64,000 nt of DNA from NCBI GenBank assembly GCA_030762935.1, contig CM060881.1, positions 96,522,001-96,586,000 of the forward strand. Reading direction: 5' to 3'. Below the pieces are notes generated by a model. It had not been told where the DNA came from, ran no database searches, and saw nothing but the letters and a program-made list of their open reading frames with translations. This DNA is from Hymenopus coronatus. Its lineage: Eukaryota > Arthropoda > Insecta > Mantodea > Hymenopodidae. Positions within the stretch are counted from its first letter, which is position 1, and each line of letters opens with the position of its first letter. The translations under genes were made by a program, and so were the position numbers. This document shows, piece after piece, positions 24,475-34,752 of the stretch.

Positions 24475-25238
24475 TTTTTACTTTCTCTATACGCACTATG
24501 TACATAGTGTATAATGTATTGCACTCCACCAAAAAATTCGATGCCGAGATTTCACCGGAAATATATGTTTTAGGGTCCCCTGAATCCAAAAAAAAGTATT
24601 TTCAGAAAAAGGTCCTTGTGTGTGTGAACACGATAACTCAAAAACGAAAAGTCGGTAAAATACCAAACTTGGTACTTAAATTTAGTATCTTCCAGGGATG
24701 AGACACGAAGATTTTGAGAGAAATCACCCCACTCCAAACTACCCTTTACATGGAACTTTTTTCGAAAATTTTAATTTTCTAAAAAATGGCTCAAACGATT
24801 TTTATTGAAATATCGTATATTCAAAAAAATTATCTGACAAATAAAATGTATATCTTGAATTTTCTGGGAATAGCCTCTGAAGACTACTTTACTCTGGATG
24901 AATTTTACATAATTTTGCATAACTGCTAAACCGTAAGAGAGAGACAAAAACTTACCACACAAGAAATGTAGAGCAATTTAAAAACACACAATTTATGTTC
25001 TATACATTTTTTCGTGGATTTGATTGTTTTTGAGATATTGTTTTTGTTTAAGCTATAAAATCTTATATTTTTCTCATACAGGACTTTGTGAACTCGTGTC
25101 CATACAAACAAAGGAACTTCAGACTAAGACTATTTCTGCTAACTTTTTCTCGATTAGCAGGAAGTAAATAGAAGCATAAGCTTTTTAAAAATAATTTATT
25201 AGAGATATAGAGAAAGTCATGTGAATGGAACACATATT
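24475..25238 (-). mobile_element. Family A copy, internally deleted
   Basis: The 3' hairpin is at about 24478-24525, with internal bases lost, and the 5' end gaaagtcatgtgaatggaacacat is at 25212-25235. About 70 bp of the 5' third are missing near 25110 ('aaaggaacttcagactaaga'). A SINE1 copy abuts the 5' end directly. Confidence 0.85.
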
Positions 25239-25241
25239 TTT

Positions 25242-25476
25242 TGGTAGTGTTTAACGTCCGCTTTTACTACTTCTGGCACCGCAGGGGGCTATTGGTGGAT
25301 TTAACCAAATTTCTATTCGTAACATTTGATCCTTCTCATCAATTAACCATAGGATGATTATTATGACACTGGTGATGTATGGAATGAAGATGCAGCACCA
25401 GTGGAATGCGATGGCGGGGGAAACCAGAGAACCCGGAGAGAACCCGCTTCTGCGCCGTTTTGTCCACCACAAATTC
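25242..25476 (-). mobile_element. SINE1 copy with a 75-bp internal insertion, head missing
   Basis: The SINE1 body is interrupted after 'gcaccgcagg' by about 25288-25362 (gggctattgg...gattatt), then resumes at 'atgacactggtgatg'. It ends at 'tccaccacaaatt', where LINE-derived sequence begins, so the B box and A box are absent. Confidence 0.7.
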
Positions 25477-25640
25477 TTCTGGTCCTTTAAAAATTTCCCC
25501 AAAAGCTTCGCAGGAGCATAAAATGTGCTGGGCTGTTTCAGTCTCCTTCTTGCAAAATCTGCAGGCTAAGTTGCCCCAGTTGTGTTGAGATCTTTTTCAC
25601 AGGGGCATGCCCTGTGAGGAAAGCATATTTTTGGTCATAA
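25477..25640 (-). pseudogene. LINE fragment with CCHC-type tail motif (R1/Jockey-like)
   Basis: Minus-strand translation gives 'LTGHAPVKKI' in one frame and, after a one-base shift, 'CRFCKKETETAQHILCSC'. This is the C-x2-C...H-x3-C segment that follows the endonuclease/RT/RNase H part of many insect LINE polyproteins, normally preceded by LTGH.P. The frameshift and a stop after 'LQEGD' show that it is dead. The block may extend rightward to about 25.85 kb, but I cannot follow the frame there. Assignment to R1/Jockey-type elements is inference from these motifs. Confidence 0.6.
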
Positions 25641-26036
25641 TTTACAAAGATTTGTTTGTCCTACCACAAGATGATATTGTTTCTTTCTGTGGAAGTAATA
25701 TCTGAACGATCCTCCAAATCCCACGAGGCGTTTCCTAAATGAGTATCATTGTGAAATAACCTTAGCACTTGCTAGTTTCCCACTCATATATTGTCTGCAG
25801 GTTCACGCTTCAATTGACACAGCTCAGGGGACATGATGAAGCAGAACTCAATATATTGCCTGTTGAACATATGTTCTTTAGACAGTGGATAGAGTTATTG
25901 CAAGGAGATTAGGAGAGCATTCATTACCCTAGAAGGGTGCTGTAATACAGCTGTTGCTTTATGGAAATGTGCCATGAATTCGCAGAATTGCAATATAAAA
26001 CATATTTTAATGTTTGTAAAATAAATTAGAAACCCT

Positions 26037-26880
26037 TTTTACTTTCTCTATGCGTACTATGTGCATAGTGTATAGAGAAGGTATTGTACTCCACCAAAAA
26101 AATTCCATACCGAGATTTCACCGGAAATATATGTTTTAGGGTCCCCTGTATCCAAAAAACCGCGCGCGTGTGTGTGTCCGTGTGTCTGTGAACACGATAA
26201 CTCAAAAATGAATAGTCGGTAAAGTACCAAACTTGGTATTTAAGTTTAAGATCTTCCAGGGATTCGACACGAAGATTTTGAGAAAAATCCCCCCACCTCA
26301 AACTACCCTTTACATGGAACTTTTTTCGAAAATTTTGATTTTCTAAAAAACGGCTCTAACGATTTTGATTAAAATATCATATATTAAAGATATTTACCTA
26401 ACAAATAAAATGTATATTTTGAATTTTCTGGGAATAGCCTCTGAAGACTAATTTATTCTGGATGAATTTTGCATAACTACTAAACCGTAAGGATGGACAA
26501 AAGCTTAACGCACAAAAAATATAGAGCACGTTAAAACACCAAATTTATATTATATACATTTTTTTTTCGTGGAGTTGATCGTCTTTGAGATATTTCTTTT
26601 TCTTGGTTTAAGTTTTGAAAAACAAATACTTTTCTCATACAGGAACTTGTCAACTCCTGTCCAAACAAACAAAGGAACATCAGTCATATAGCAACCACTT
26701 TTGAATTTCACTTTAACTTATGGTACCCCTTATTTCGCTTCTACTCACAATAAAGCAAGAAATAAGATTATTTCTGCTAATTTTTCTCGATTGGCATGAA
26801 GTAAATAAAATATAAGCTTATTAACAATCATTTGTTACAGAGATATAGAGAAAGTCATGTGAATGGAACACATCAGATTT
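26037..26880 (-). mobile_element. Family A reference copy, complete
   Basis: This is the clearest copy for defining the family. On the minus strand it starts aaaatctgatgtgttccatt, where atgtg...cacat can form a small hairpin, followed by ACTTTCTCTATA. It ends in a hairpin at 26041-26082 whose arms are actttctcta-x4/5-actatg and catagt-x3-tagagaaggt around a 2-base loop. The outer TAGAGAAAGT is the inverted match of the 5' ACTTTCTCTA, but that 5' word sits about 22 bases inside the 5' end, so the inverted ends are asymmetric. A TG/CA tract lies near 26162-26178. No target-site duplication is visible. No intact protein is encoded. The class is not known to me; see the findings for the Helentron-like interpretation. 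Confidence 0.85.
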
Positions 26881-27147
26881 TTATGTAAAGCGTAAAGTAC
26901 TCACCTTGGTGTTATAGGAGTTGTATTTTTGCTTCTCATGCTGTGAGCCAGGGTTCAAATCACGTATGCGTCAAACAACCTGGCAAGGATTAGAATATTA
27001 TAGTTACTTCGAATTCACCGCAATAAGATCAATAAATGGTACCTTTTTGAAACAAAATCAAATCTCAACAATGAACTACAAAAGAAGATTCTTGTAAATG
27101 TTATAAAGTTTATATTAAGACAAGCAGAGGGAAATAGTTCAACTTGG

Positions 27148-28215
27148 TTTTCTCTACGTTTACCGTTACTGGGTACATTGTTGTATATCACCAAAGGTCT
27201 GTGTGTGAGTGAATGAGAGGAAGAGAAAGAAAGAGAGAGGGAGAGAAAAGGAGAGAGAGAGAACAGTGTATCTCAAAAACGAAAATTTTAATAAATTACA
27301 AATATATTTTAATACGGCGCGTTTAAAAATTGGAAAATATCTAAGGAAATCTCCCAACTTTTATAACCCTTGTCGCAAATTTCATATTAATCTTTGTTTA
27401 TACACTACTTAAATATGGCGTTTATAGGAAGTATTGCGTTTCAGTCAAACATTCAGTTTACGACTTTCAACAGAAATCTCTGCATAAACATCATTATTAT
27501 ACGAGAAAGAAAGAAAGAAAGAAAGAGATCAACGGTCTTATATGATGTGTGTATCTGTGGTAATTTTTGTGTTCTCAAGAACTACAGTAACAAAATTTGA
27601 TAACAATACTTCATGTTTGATATAACAAAATACAATTTATCTTGATATTTCTGGAAATAGCCTCTGAAGTCTTCATTCTGGATGACCTTTACATAACTGG
27701 TAAACTATAAGACATATCTTACTGCATAAAATATAAATCTGGTTAATACATATAAATTTGTGTCAGATACATTTTTGTTTCGGTGTTAATATTTTCGAGA
27801 TATTACTGGTTATTTATGTATTTTTGAATACTTATACATTTCTCAGTTTGAAAGTCATCATCTTTTTTCATTTTTTTCTCTTATTTCTTTCTCCTGGCCG
27901 TTTAAAGAGAACAGTATTTCAAAGCCATTAGTTTTAATGCACTACTTAAGTAAATTTAAAATCAAACTAACGCACATTTTTCTTTAAAATAACACAATGA
28001 CAAAAAATGTAATATTAACAATAAATATTTACAATATTACCCTGTTATTCTTCAGTGCCTGATTTAAAAGGGTTGTTGTGATAGAACTAATAATGTAATT
28101 TTATTTCTTGTACAAGCTTTAGCCGAGTGTATTCCCTTGTTTCCTTTCTACGTACAAGGAGTAAATAAAGTCTGTTAATATTTATCTCGATTAGCATGAA
28201 GTAGATAGGAAAAAA
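27148..28215 (-). mobile_element. Family A copy, expanded and diverged
   Basis: Starts with ttctctacgtttaccgttac and ends at cgattagcatgaagtagatagg. It carries a GA-rich expansion at 27210-27262, a gaaagaaagaaag run at 27503-27525 and AT-rich insertions at about 27860-28080, which make it the longest copy. The extreme 5' end is replaced by the start of the next, oppositely oriented copy. Confidence 0.65.
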
Positions 28216-29110
28216 AGATGTGATGTGTTCCATTCACAAAGATTTCTTTACAAACTGCCGTTCCACAAACAATCATTCCTTACAAAAAAATGTATTTACA
28301 TCATGCCAATCGAATAAACATAATCGGAAACGGTCTTACTGATTTCTAAAAGGGAAATAGGGCAGTATACATAGCTAAAGCGATAGTCACATCTTTTAAA
28401 AGCTATCGCTATATGAAACAATTGAAATACGATTCTCTTTTGCACTCCCGACAGTAAAACAAAAGAGATGAAACGAAAGTTGACCTTCCCCGAGAGAAAA
28501 CATTAAGTGGTTTAAAACTCAAATCAATAACGATGAATATTTCGAAGACGGTTAACTTTTCAAAAAAGTGTATGTAACATAAAATGTGTGTTTAAATAAG
28601 ATCTACGTTTTTTCTGTAGAAAGGTTTTGTCTATCTCTGGTTTACGAATTATGCAAAAGTCAACCAGAATGAAGAGATCTTCAGATACTATTCCAGGAAA
28701 GTTCATGATAAAAAGTTTGTTTGTCATGAAAATATCTTTAAAATATGGCATGATAATTCAAATCGTTAGAGAAAATAAATATTTCCGGAAAAAACTTCAT
28801 ATAAAGTCTATTTGGGAGCGGGGGATTTCTTTGAACATTTTCTTGTCGCGGCCTTGGAAGATACCCGACTTAAATATCAAATTTGGTGTTAAACCGTTTT
28901 TTCCTTTTTGGAGTATGGGTCCTACATACACACATACATACACACAGACACAAAGATGCACATGTTTCTCAAAATGATTTTTTTAATCATTCAGGGAATC
29001 TCAAAACATGTATTTGCAGTGAAATCTCGATATGGAATTTTTGAGTGATTACAATGCCTTCCCTTTCTAGCATGTACATTATGCATACCTGCTAGAGAAC
29101 GCAAAAGAAA
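28216..29110 (+). mobile_element. Family A copy, first of a head-to-tail pair
   Basis: Starts gatgtgatgtgttccattcac and ends with the hairpin remnant at 29068-29105 (tttctagcatgtacatt...gctagagaac). The CA tract is acatacacacagacaca at 28935-28951. All internal blocks are in order. Confidence 0.8.
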
Positions 29111-29945
29111 TCTGATGTGCTCCATTCTCTGCAACAAGCTATTGTTACAAGCTTATTCTTCTATCAACATCATGCTAAAACATCAACAGAAGCGGTCTTA
29201 TTACTTAATTCCTTATAAGTAGAAGGGAAATAAGGGAATACACTAGACTAAACTGACAGTCAAATGTTTCAAAATGTGGTTGCTATGGGATTGAACTCAG
29301 TTTCTTTGCGTGACCAGGAGTTGATAAGCTCCCATATGAGAAAAGTTTTTAAAACTAAAACCAATAAAAAGGAATATCTCTAAAACGGCTAACTCCACGA
29401 AAAAAATATATATGACATAAATTGATGTTTTATCGTGATCTACAGTTTTTGTGCAGTAAGTTTCTGTATATCTCTTACGGTTTACCAGTTATACAAAATT
29501 CAGCAAAAAAGAGTTCAGAATAAAGAGGTCTTTAGAGGCTATTCCCTAAAAATTCAAGATATGTATTTTATTTGCCACATAAATAATTTTAATATACGGT
29601 ATTTTAATGAAAATTATTAGAGACATTTTTGAGAAAATCAAAATTTTCGAAATTTTTTCCATGCGAAGTGTAGTTTGGGGTGGGGGGATTTTTCTCAAAA
29701 TCTTCGTGTCGTATTCCTGAAAGTTACTTAACTTAAATACCAAGTTTGGTACTGTACCGACTTTTCGTTTTTGAGTTAGCGTGTTCACAGATACACACAC
29801 AGGGATATTTTCCCAAAAATGCTTTATTTTGTATACAGGGGACCGTAAAACGTGTATTTCCGGTGAAATTTCGGTATTGAGTGTTTGAGTGGCTGCAATA
29901 TCTTCTATATACACTATGTACATAGTACGAGTAGAGAAAGTAATA
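29111..29945 (+). mobile_element. Family A copy, second of a head-to-tail pair
   Basis: Starts tctgatgtgctccattctctgc immediately after the previous copy's 3' end. Its own 5' ACTTTCTCTA word is shortened (the cacatgacttt part is deleted). It ends with the hairpin at 29898-29943 (atcttctata...gtagagaaagtaa). Confidence 0.85.
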
Positions 29946-30006
29946 AGCTTTTATAAGAATAGTTTGATGCAGAGTTGGTATCGAATGTGAGTGGAACTCA
30001 TAAGAT
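29946..30006 (-). mobile_element. Family A 5' end fragment
   Basis: aagcttttataagaatagtttg...gtgagtggaactcataagat is the reverse complement of a family A 5' end, placed directly against the 3' end of the preceding copy. The same arrangement occurs at 41.2 kb. Confidence 0.6.
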
Positions 30007-30394
30007 TTTAGTAAGCAAGGATTTAAAGGCTGTAAATGGGAATAATGAAATGATCTGGAGGGACCAAAAGAAAGCAACGCGTTCTGTTGTCTAAGTGCAA
30101 AGCGCTAGGTTCTGACCCGGCCATCTCGCGTGACTCAACTGAAGTTCGCGCCTCATTAACGTCACGGTGGAGTTAACAGCCGTCACGACGCTAGAGGAAG
30201 ATGACAGTGATGCGTAACGACGCAACAAGAGGGCAAATAATTAATAAGATATGTCTTTCAACCCTTTCCTACCAGTTGATCCTCTTCTTTATATCGCTTC
30301 TCAAGTCTTAACTTTCGGGACACTTGAGGCACGTAATGACGCTTTAGAGAAAACTCCTTCTCAAGAGTTAAAGACCCTACCTTAGAAGCACAGT
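30007..30394. other. Anonymous DNA with GC-richer patch
   Basis: 30090-30225 is richer in CG dinucleotides (gtcacgacgctagagg, cgtaacgacgcaacaagagg). I recognise no gene or repeat in it. Confidence 0.35.
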
Positions 30395-30487
30395 AAAATA
30401 ATCTGCTGGCATAATTTGGATAATTTAATATAGGACAATCTCAGATCACTTTCTCCTTCAAACACATAGAAACACATGTTACACTTT
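30395..30487 (+). repeat. Left copy of a local direct repeat
   Basis: 'ctggcataatttggataattt' (in two overlapping words), 'gacaatctcaga' and 'catgttacacttt' recur in the same order at 31573-31680. The two copies bracket a SINE1 and a family A copy. Confidence 0.7.
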
Positions 30488-30708
30488 TTTTTCTTTTTTT
30501 TTAGTAGTGTTTAACGCCCGCTGTAACTACTTATGGCACCGCAGGCGGTGACACTGATGATACATGAATGAAGATGGAGCACCGGTGGAATGCAGCGATG
30601 GCGGGGGAAACCGGAGAACCCGGAGAAAAGCCACCCCAGCGCTTTGTCCACCCTTGGGATCGAACCCAGACCGTCTAGATGAGAGGCGAATGGTCTAGCC
30701 GCGCGGCC
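30488..30708 (-). mobile_element. SINE1 copy with 11-bp target-site duplication
   Basis: tgttacacttt at 30477-30487 and 30709-30719 flanks the element. The left poly(T) (ttttttcttttttttta) is the minus-strand A tail. The B-box region at about 30656-30668 (gggatcgaaccca) is intact, and the head is shortened to 'gaatggtctagccgcgcggc'. The insertion hit the hairpin end of a family A copy, which resumes at 30711. Confidence 0.9.
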
Positions 30709-30808
30709 TGTTACACTTTCTCTGACAAGTACTATAGTAGTTAGAGAAAGTATTGTATTCCGCCTAAAAATTCTATACTCACGCGTTTTGAAGACGCCTA
30801 AGTCTAAA
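30709..30808 (-). mobile_element. Family A 3' end fragment, split by SINE1
   Basis: gttacactttctctgacaag...gttagagaaagtattgtattcc is the terminal hairpin, followed by 'aaaaattctatactcac' and 'gtctaaaaaaaa'. Truncated by the oppositely oriented copy that follows. Confidence 0.7.
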
Positions 30809-30810
30809 AA

Positions 30811-31568
30811 AAATTTGACATGTTACACTCACATGGCTTTCTCTAGCTGCTCAACAAACAAACATCTTGCAAGATAATTATTCTTCTTTCTACACCATGG
30901 TAATCGAGATGAACATTAACAGAAGGTTCTTATTACTTAGCTCCTTATACGTAGAAGGGAACTAAAGGAATGCGCTATGCAAAAGCTGTCGTTATGCGAC
31001 TGCCATGGCCTCTTTATTTGGTCAGGAGTAGAAAAAAAGAAAAACGGGCACTTCCTTCTGAGAAAAGTTTAAGTACTTTACAATTGAAAATAATAAGGTG
31101 TATCTCGGAAACGTTACCTCCACAACAAAAACCTATCCGACATAAATTGTGTGTTTAGCAGTTAAGCAAAATTCGGCAAAATTCATCCAGAATAAAGAGG
31201 TCTTCAGAGGCTATTCCCAGAAAATTTAAGATACACGTTTTATTGAGATGTAGATATCTTTAATATACGACGTTTTAATCAAAATCGTTTGAGCCATTTT
31301 TCTAGAAAATCAAAGTTTTCGAACATTTTTCCACGTAAAGGGTAGATTGTGGCGAGGGGGGGCACTTTTCTTGAAAATCTTTGTGTCACATCCTTGGAAG
31401 ATACCAAACCACAGACACACATGGACTTTTTTCTGAAAATGTTTTTTTTTTTCGGACTCAGGGGATCCCAAAACATATATTTCCGGTGAAATCTCGACAT
31501 CCGAGTTTTTTTGGTGGAATACAATATCTTCTCTATGTACATTGTAATACGGGGCTAGAGAAAGTAAT
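30811..31568 (+). mobile_element. Family A copy
   Basis: 5' end 'gacatgttacactcacatggctttctctag', 3' end 'cttctctatgtacattgtaatacggggctagagaaagtaa'. A deletion removes about 100 bp near the 'tgtgtgttta' and 'aagttttt' blocks at 31150. Confidence 0.85.
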
Positions 31569-31572
31569 TATT

Positions 31573-31680
31573 TGTTGGCATAATTTGGATAATTTAACAT
31601 ATAACATAAGACAATCTCAGATAATTTTCCGCTTCATATACATAGAAGAACATGGTACTTCCAAGAATGTTACACTTTCT
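31573..31680 (+). repeat. Right copy of the local direct repeat
   Basis: Partner of 30395-30487. It is longer (about 20 extra bases: gtacttccaagaatg) and leads into another family A 3' hairpin exactly as the left copy does. Confidence 0.7.
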
Positions 31681-32745
31681 TTATCAAGTGCTATGTTTGC
31701 ACATAGTAACTAAGTAGACAAGATATTGTATTCTGACTAAAATTTGATACTAACATGTTTTGAAGATACCCGAGTCTAAAATAAGGACTTTCATAAAAAG
31801 GTCATATGTGTGTGTTTTTGTCCGCTTTATTGTGGGCAGCATTACTCAAAAATGAAAAGTCTGTTAAATACTAAACTTTGTATTTAAGTTCAGTATCCAC
31901 AAAAAATGCGACACAAAGATTTTCAGGAAAATTCAGCCACCGAAAATTACCCTGAAGATAGAAGTATTGTCGAAATTTTCCATTATCTCAAAATTGTTTA
32001 TAACAAGAAGAATTTTCCGGGATGAGAAGCCGTCGTCTGCTGAAGTTTACAGGTCCAGACGTTTCGTTCATGACTGTGGTGAACATCTTCAGTGGCGTGG
32101 TCTAAGTCGCAACCAAACCTTCACCGAGAATACTTAGACCACGCCACTGAAGATGTTCACCGCAGTCGTAAACGAAACGTCTGGACCTGAAAACTCCAGC
32201 AGACCACAGCTTCTCAGTCCGAAAATTTTTCTAGTTATAATTTGGACTCCGGCCGTGAAAGCTTACGACTACTGATCCAAATTGTTTAAACGATTTGATT
32301 AAAATATCGCATATTAAAGATATTTACATGATGAATAAAATGTATAGGTATCCTGAATTTCTTGGGTGAAGCCTCTGAGGTCCTCTTCACTCCGAAAGAC
32401 TTTTGAATTCTGGTATACCATAAGATACATACAAAGTCTTACTACACAGAAAACGTAGACATTGTCAAAAAACACACAATTTCTGTCATATTTTTTTTTT
32501 ATTTTTGCAGAGATAAACATTTCCAAGATATAATTTATTATTAGTTTAAAAATTTCCAATACTTGAGACCGCCAGCTTTTGAAAGTTTTGACTATTACTT
32601 TAGACTAGAGTTTCCATATGTCCCTTTTACTTTGAAGAAAATATGAATTAAATCAATTCTGCAATTGTTTCTCTCGATTAACATAAAGTAAAGAAAAGAA
32701 TAATTTATTGTAGAGTAATAATCATGTGAATGGAACATCACATCA
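31671..32745 (-). mobile_element. Family A copy carrying a foldback insertion
   Basis: The 3' hairpin at 31676-31725 is decayed but pairable (actttctttatcaagtgctatg / catagtaactaagtag). The TG tract is at 31807-31815. The foldback element at 32001-32278 splits the copy. The 5' end is at 32705-32740 (aatcatgtgaatggaacatcac). Confidence 0.7.
32001..32278. mobile_element. Foldback/MITE with ~105-bp inverted arms
   Basis: The left arm (about 32006-32108) and the right arm (about 32129-32238) are inverted copies. Both contain words such as gtccagacgtttcgtt and gaacatcttcagtggcgtgg, around a loop of about 20-25 bases. Flanks aaattgttta at 31991-32000 and 32279-32288 are identical and sit inside family A sequence, so they are a probable 10-bp target-site duplication. 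About 40 bases beyond the right arm (tttggactccggccgtgaaa...) have no partner on the left. No coding capacity. The superfamily is unknown. Confidence 0.75.
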
Positions 32746-32749
32746 GTCG

Positions 32750-33005
32750 TATACTACCCAAAATTCCGATGTAAAAATTTCACCTAAAGTTTTTGAGGTT
32801 CGGTTAAATTCAATCTAGGATGCGAGATGTAAATTTTCAATGAAATTCCCCAATCCCAAACTATCCTTTAAAAGGAATTTTTCATTCTGTCAAAAATATT
32901 TGTCACGATTTTGATTAAAATACTAGAAACTTAAGAGTTTTCATGACTAATGAAATATGTATCTTGAATCATTAGAGAATACCCTCTAGAGATGCAGGCA
33001 TTCTC
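32750..33005 (-). mobile_element. Family A fragment
   Basis: 'tactacccaaaattccgatg', then 'tgcgagatgtaaattttcaa', then the 'ccccaatcccaaactatcct' block and 'aatacc(c)tct'. The hairpin and the 5' third are missing. Confidence 0.6.
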
Positions 33006-33884
33006 TTATTAAGCTATTACCCCAGAGATGATGATATAACTTTTTACCGTTGCCAATTTAGAATTCAGTTTCCAAGCATTAAATTAAATGTATTCTACAT
33101 TCTTACCTTTCTGTGGCTTTAACACATTTCTTTTCCAATCCCAGACATTAATACCATACAGGGAATATGCACTCATATTTACATTTTGAAGTTTGTAAGG
33201 TCATTAGACAGAATAACTTTAGATAATTCAATCAGAGATTTACTAAATTTGTACGAAATGTTGAATAAAAATTGTTAAATATTACATTCACAGCCATTTC
33301 TCTACTCATTGTTCTACAAACTATTCTTACATATAGTTTTTGTTGATGGAGATACATTTTCTTTAACATTTATACCTAAATGTATCATTATTGAGAGCAT
33401 CACGGTAAAGTTCATAGTTTACCGGGTAAAGTTATATTTCTGTTGTATAAAGGTCGGTTTCGACTTTACCGACGTTTAATCCTGCTCAACACTTTACCGC
33501 TGACTAGTGGGCTATTTTTCAAGGAAAACCTTGCTAAAAAGTACAAAACGGAGCTTAGACAGGCATTGGTGTCTTCAAAATGTTTACCGATTTGCAAGTA
33601 ATGAAGAAAACAATAGTGGAGAGGAGTGTGTTCGTATTTGAAGAACTGAATGTCTGATTTCGAATATATTGACTGAAAAAGGAAAGAATAACTGGAATTT
33701 TAGACATAGGTGATGCATAGCTCCAATTCCCTACAGTAAGAAAATGTCCAGTATCAGCAAAAGCCGTCATTCATGTTGTTCTGCGACTGAACATTTCAAG
33801 GAGCAATAGGTGAGGTAATTATTACAGTCAGATCAATACAGAATTCCAATTGCCATTGCTTCGTAATCACATCAGTGCATAAAA
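33006..33884. other. Anonymous DNA
   Basis: Nothing recognised. Around 33400-33510 the word ctttacc/ggtaaag recurs several times in both orientations, a weak local inverted-repeat cluster. Confidence 0.4.
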
Positions 33885-34215
33885 CTGCGACACGAAGATT
33901 TTTGAGAAAATTCCACCACCTCAAGCTATCCTTCACATGGACCATTAAATTATTTATTTCCTTAAAATGACAACGATTTTAACAAAAATACAATATATTT
34001 AAGAGATGTACATGCTATATATATTCAGTTTTTCGAATAGCCTGTTGTGAAGCCCTCTTCATTGTAAGGATTTTTATTTAGCTTTCTTCAACTGGTAAAT
34101 TAAGAGGTGCCTATAGAACTATAAAGTAATATTTTATTTCAAACATGTATTTTATATTTTAGGTTTGATTTTTCAATACTTTAAACACTTTTAAAGTCCC
34201 AATTAACTGTTTTCG
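33885..34215 (-). mobile_element. Family A central fragment
   Basis: 'actgcgacacgaagatttttg', the 'ccaccacctcaagctatcct' block, the 'aacaaaaatacaatatattt' block and 'aatagcctgttgtgaagccc'. Both ends are absent. Confidence 0.6.
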
Positions 34216-34752
34216 TTTAATAAACAGTGCACTGTCTTTCATGATCCTAACACTCGTAGACCTATCCTCCGAAAGTTTTGTGACATACACACACACACAC
34301 ACCAGTCAGGAAATTCTTTGCTTTGTATAGATATCCAAGCTCCTAATTGTGCTTTACTCTTATTGGATGAAATTTTGCGCCATCACTGCGTAACTGCGCG
34401 TTCTTTGATCATCTGACCGCTCAACAGACCACTGATGCAAAATCAATGAAAATTTTCCTTTTTCTATTTTATTTAAGGATTTCCCAGTAAAACACTTAGA
34501 TCTTTATACACTGTATAATAGAATCGAGCAAAAGTTAAGCAGTATTCCTAACCAAGGCTCTGCAGCCTGGCAAACAAATACTAACTTTCTCCTCTTTTTA
34601 GAAATTACTATACTGCATATAGGTTCAAGTTCAAGTATTATTTTCCTTGTACATTATTATATTGTTATGTATACATTATCTTGTCTTCACATAAATTTAT
34701 CTGATTATAATTTTTACTATTATTGCTATTATTATTATTATTACAATTACAT

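Noticed and set aside
30090..30225. CpG-rich patch as a promoter
   Set aside because: Short, no adjacent gene or exon, and no core promoter motif that I could support.
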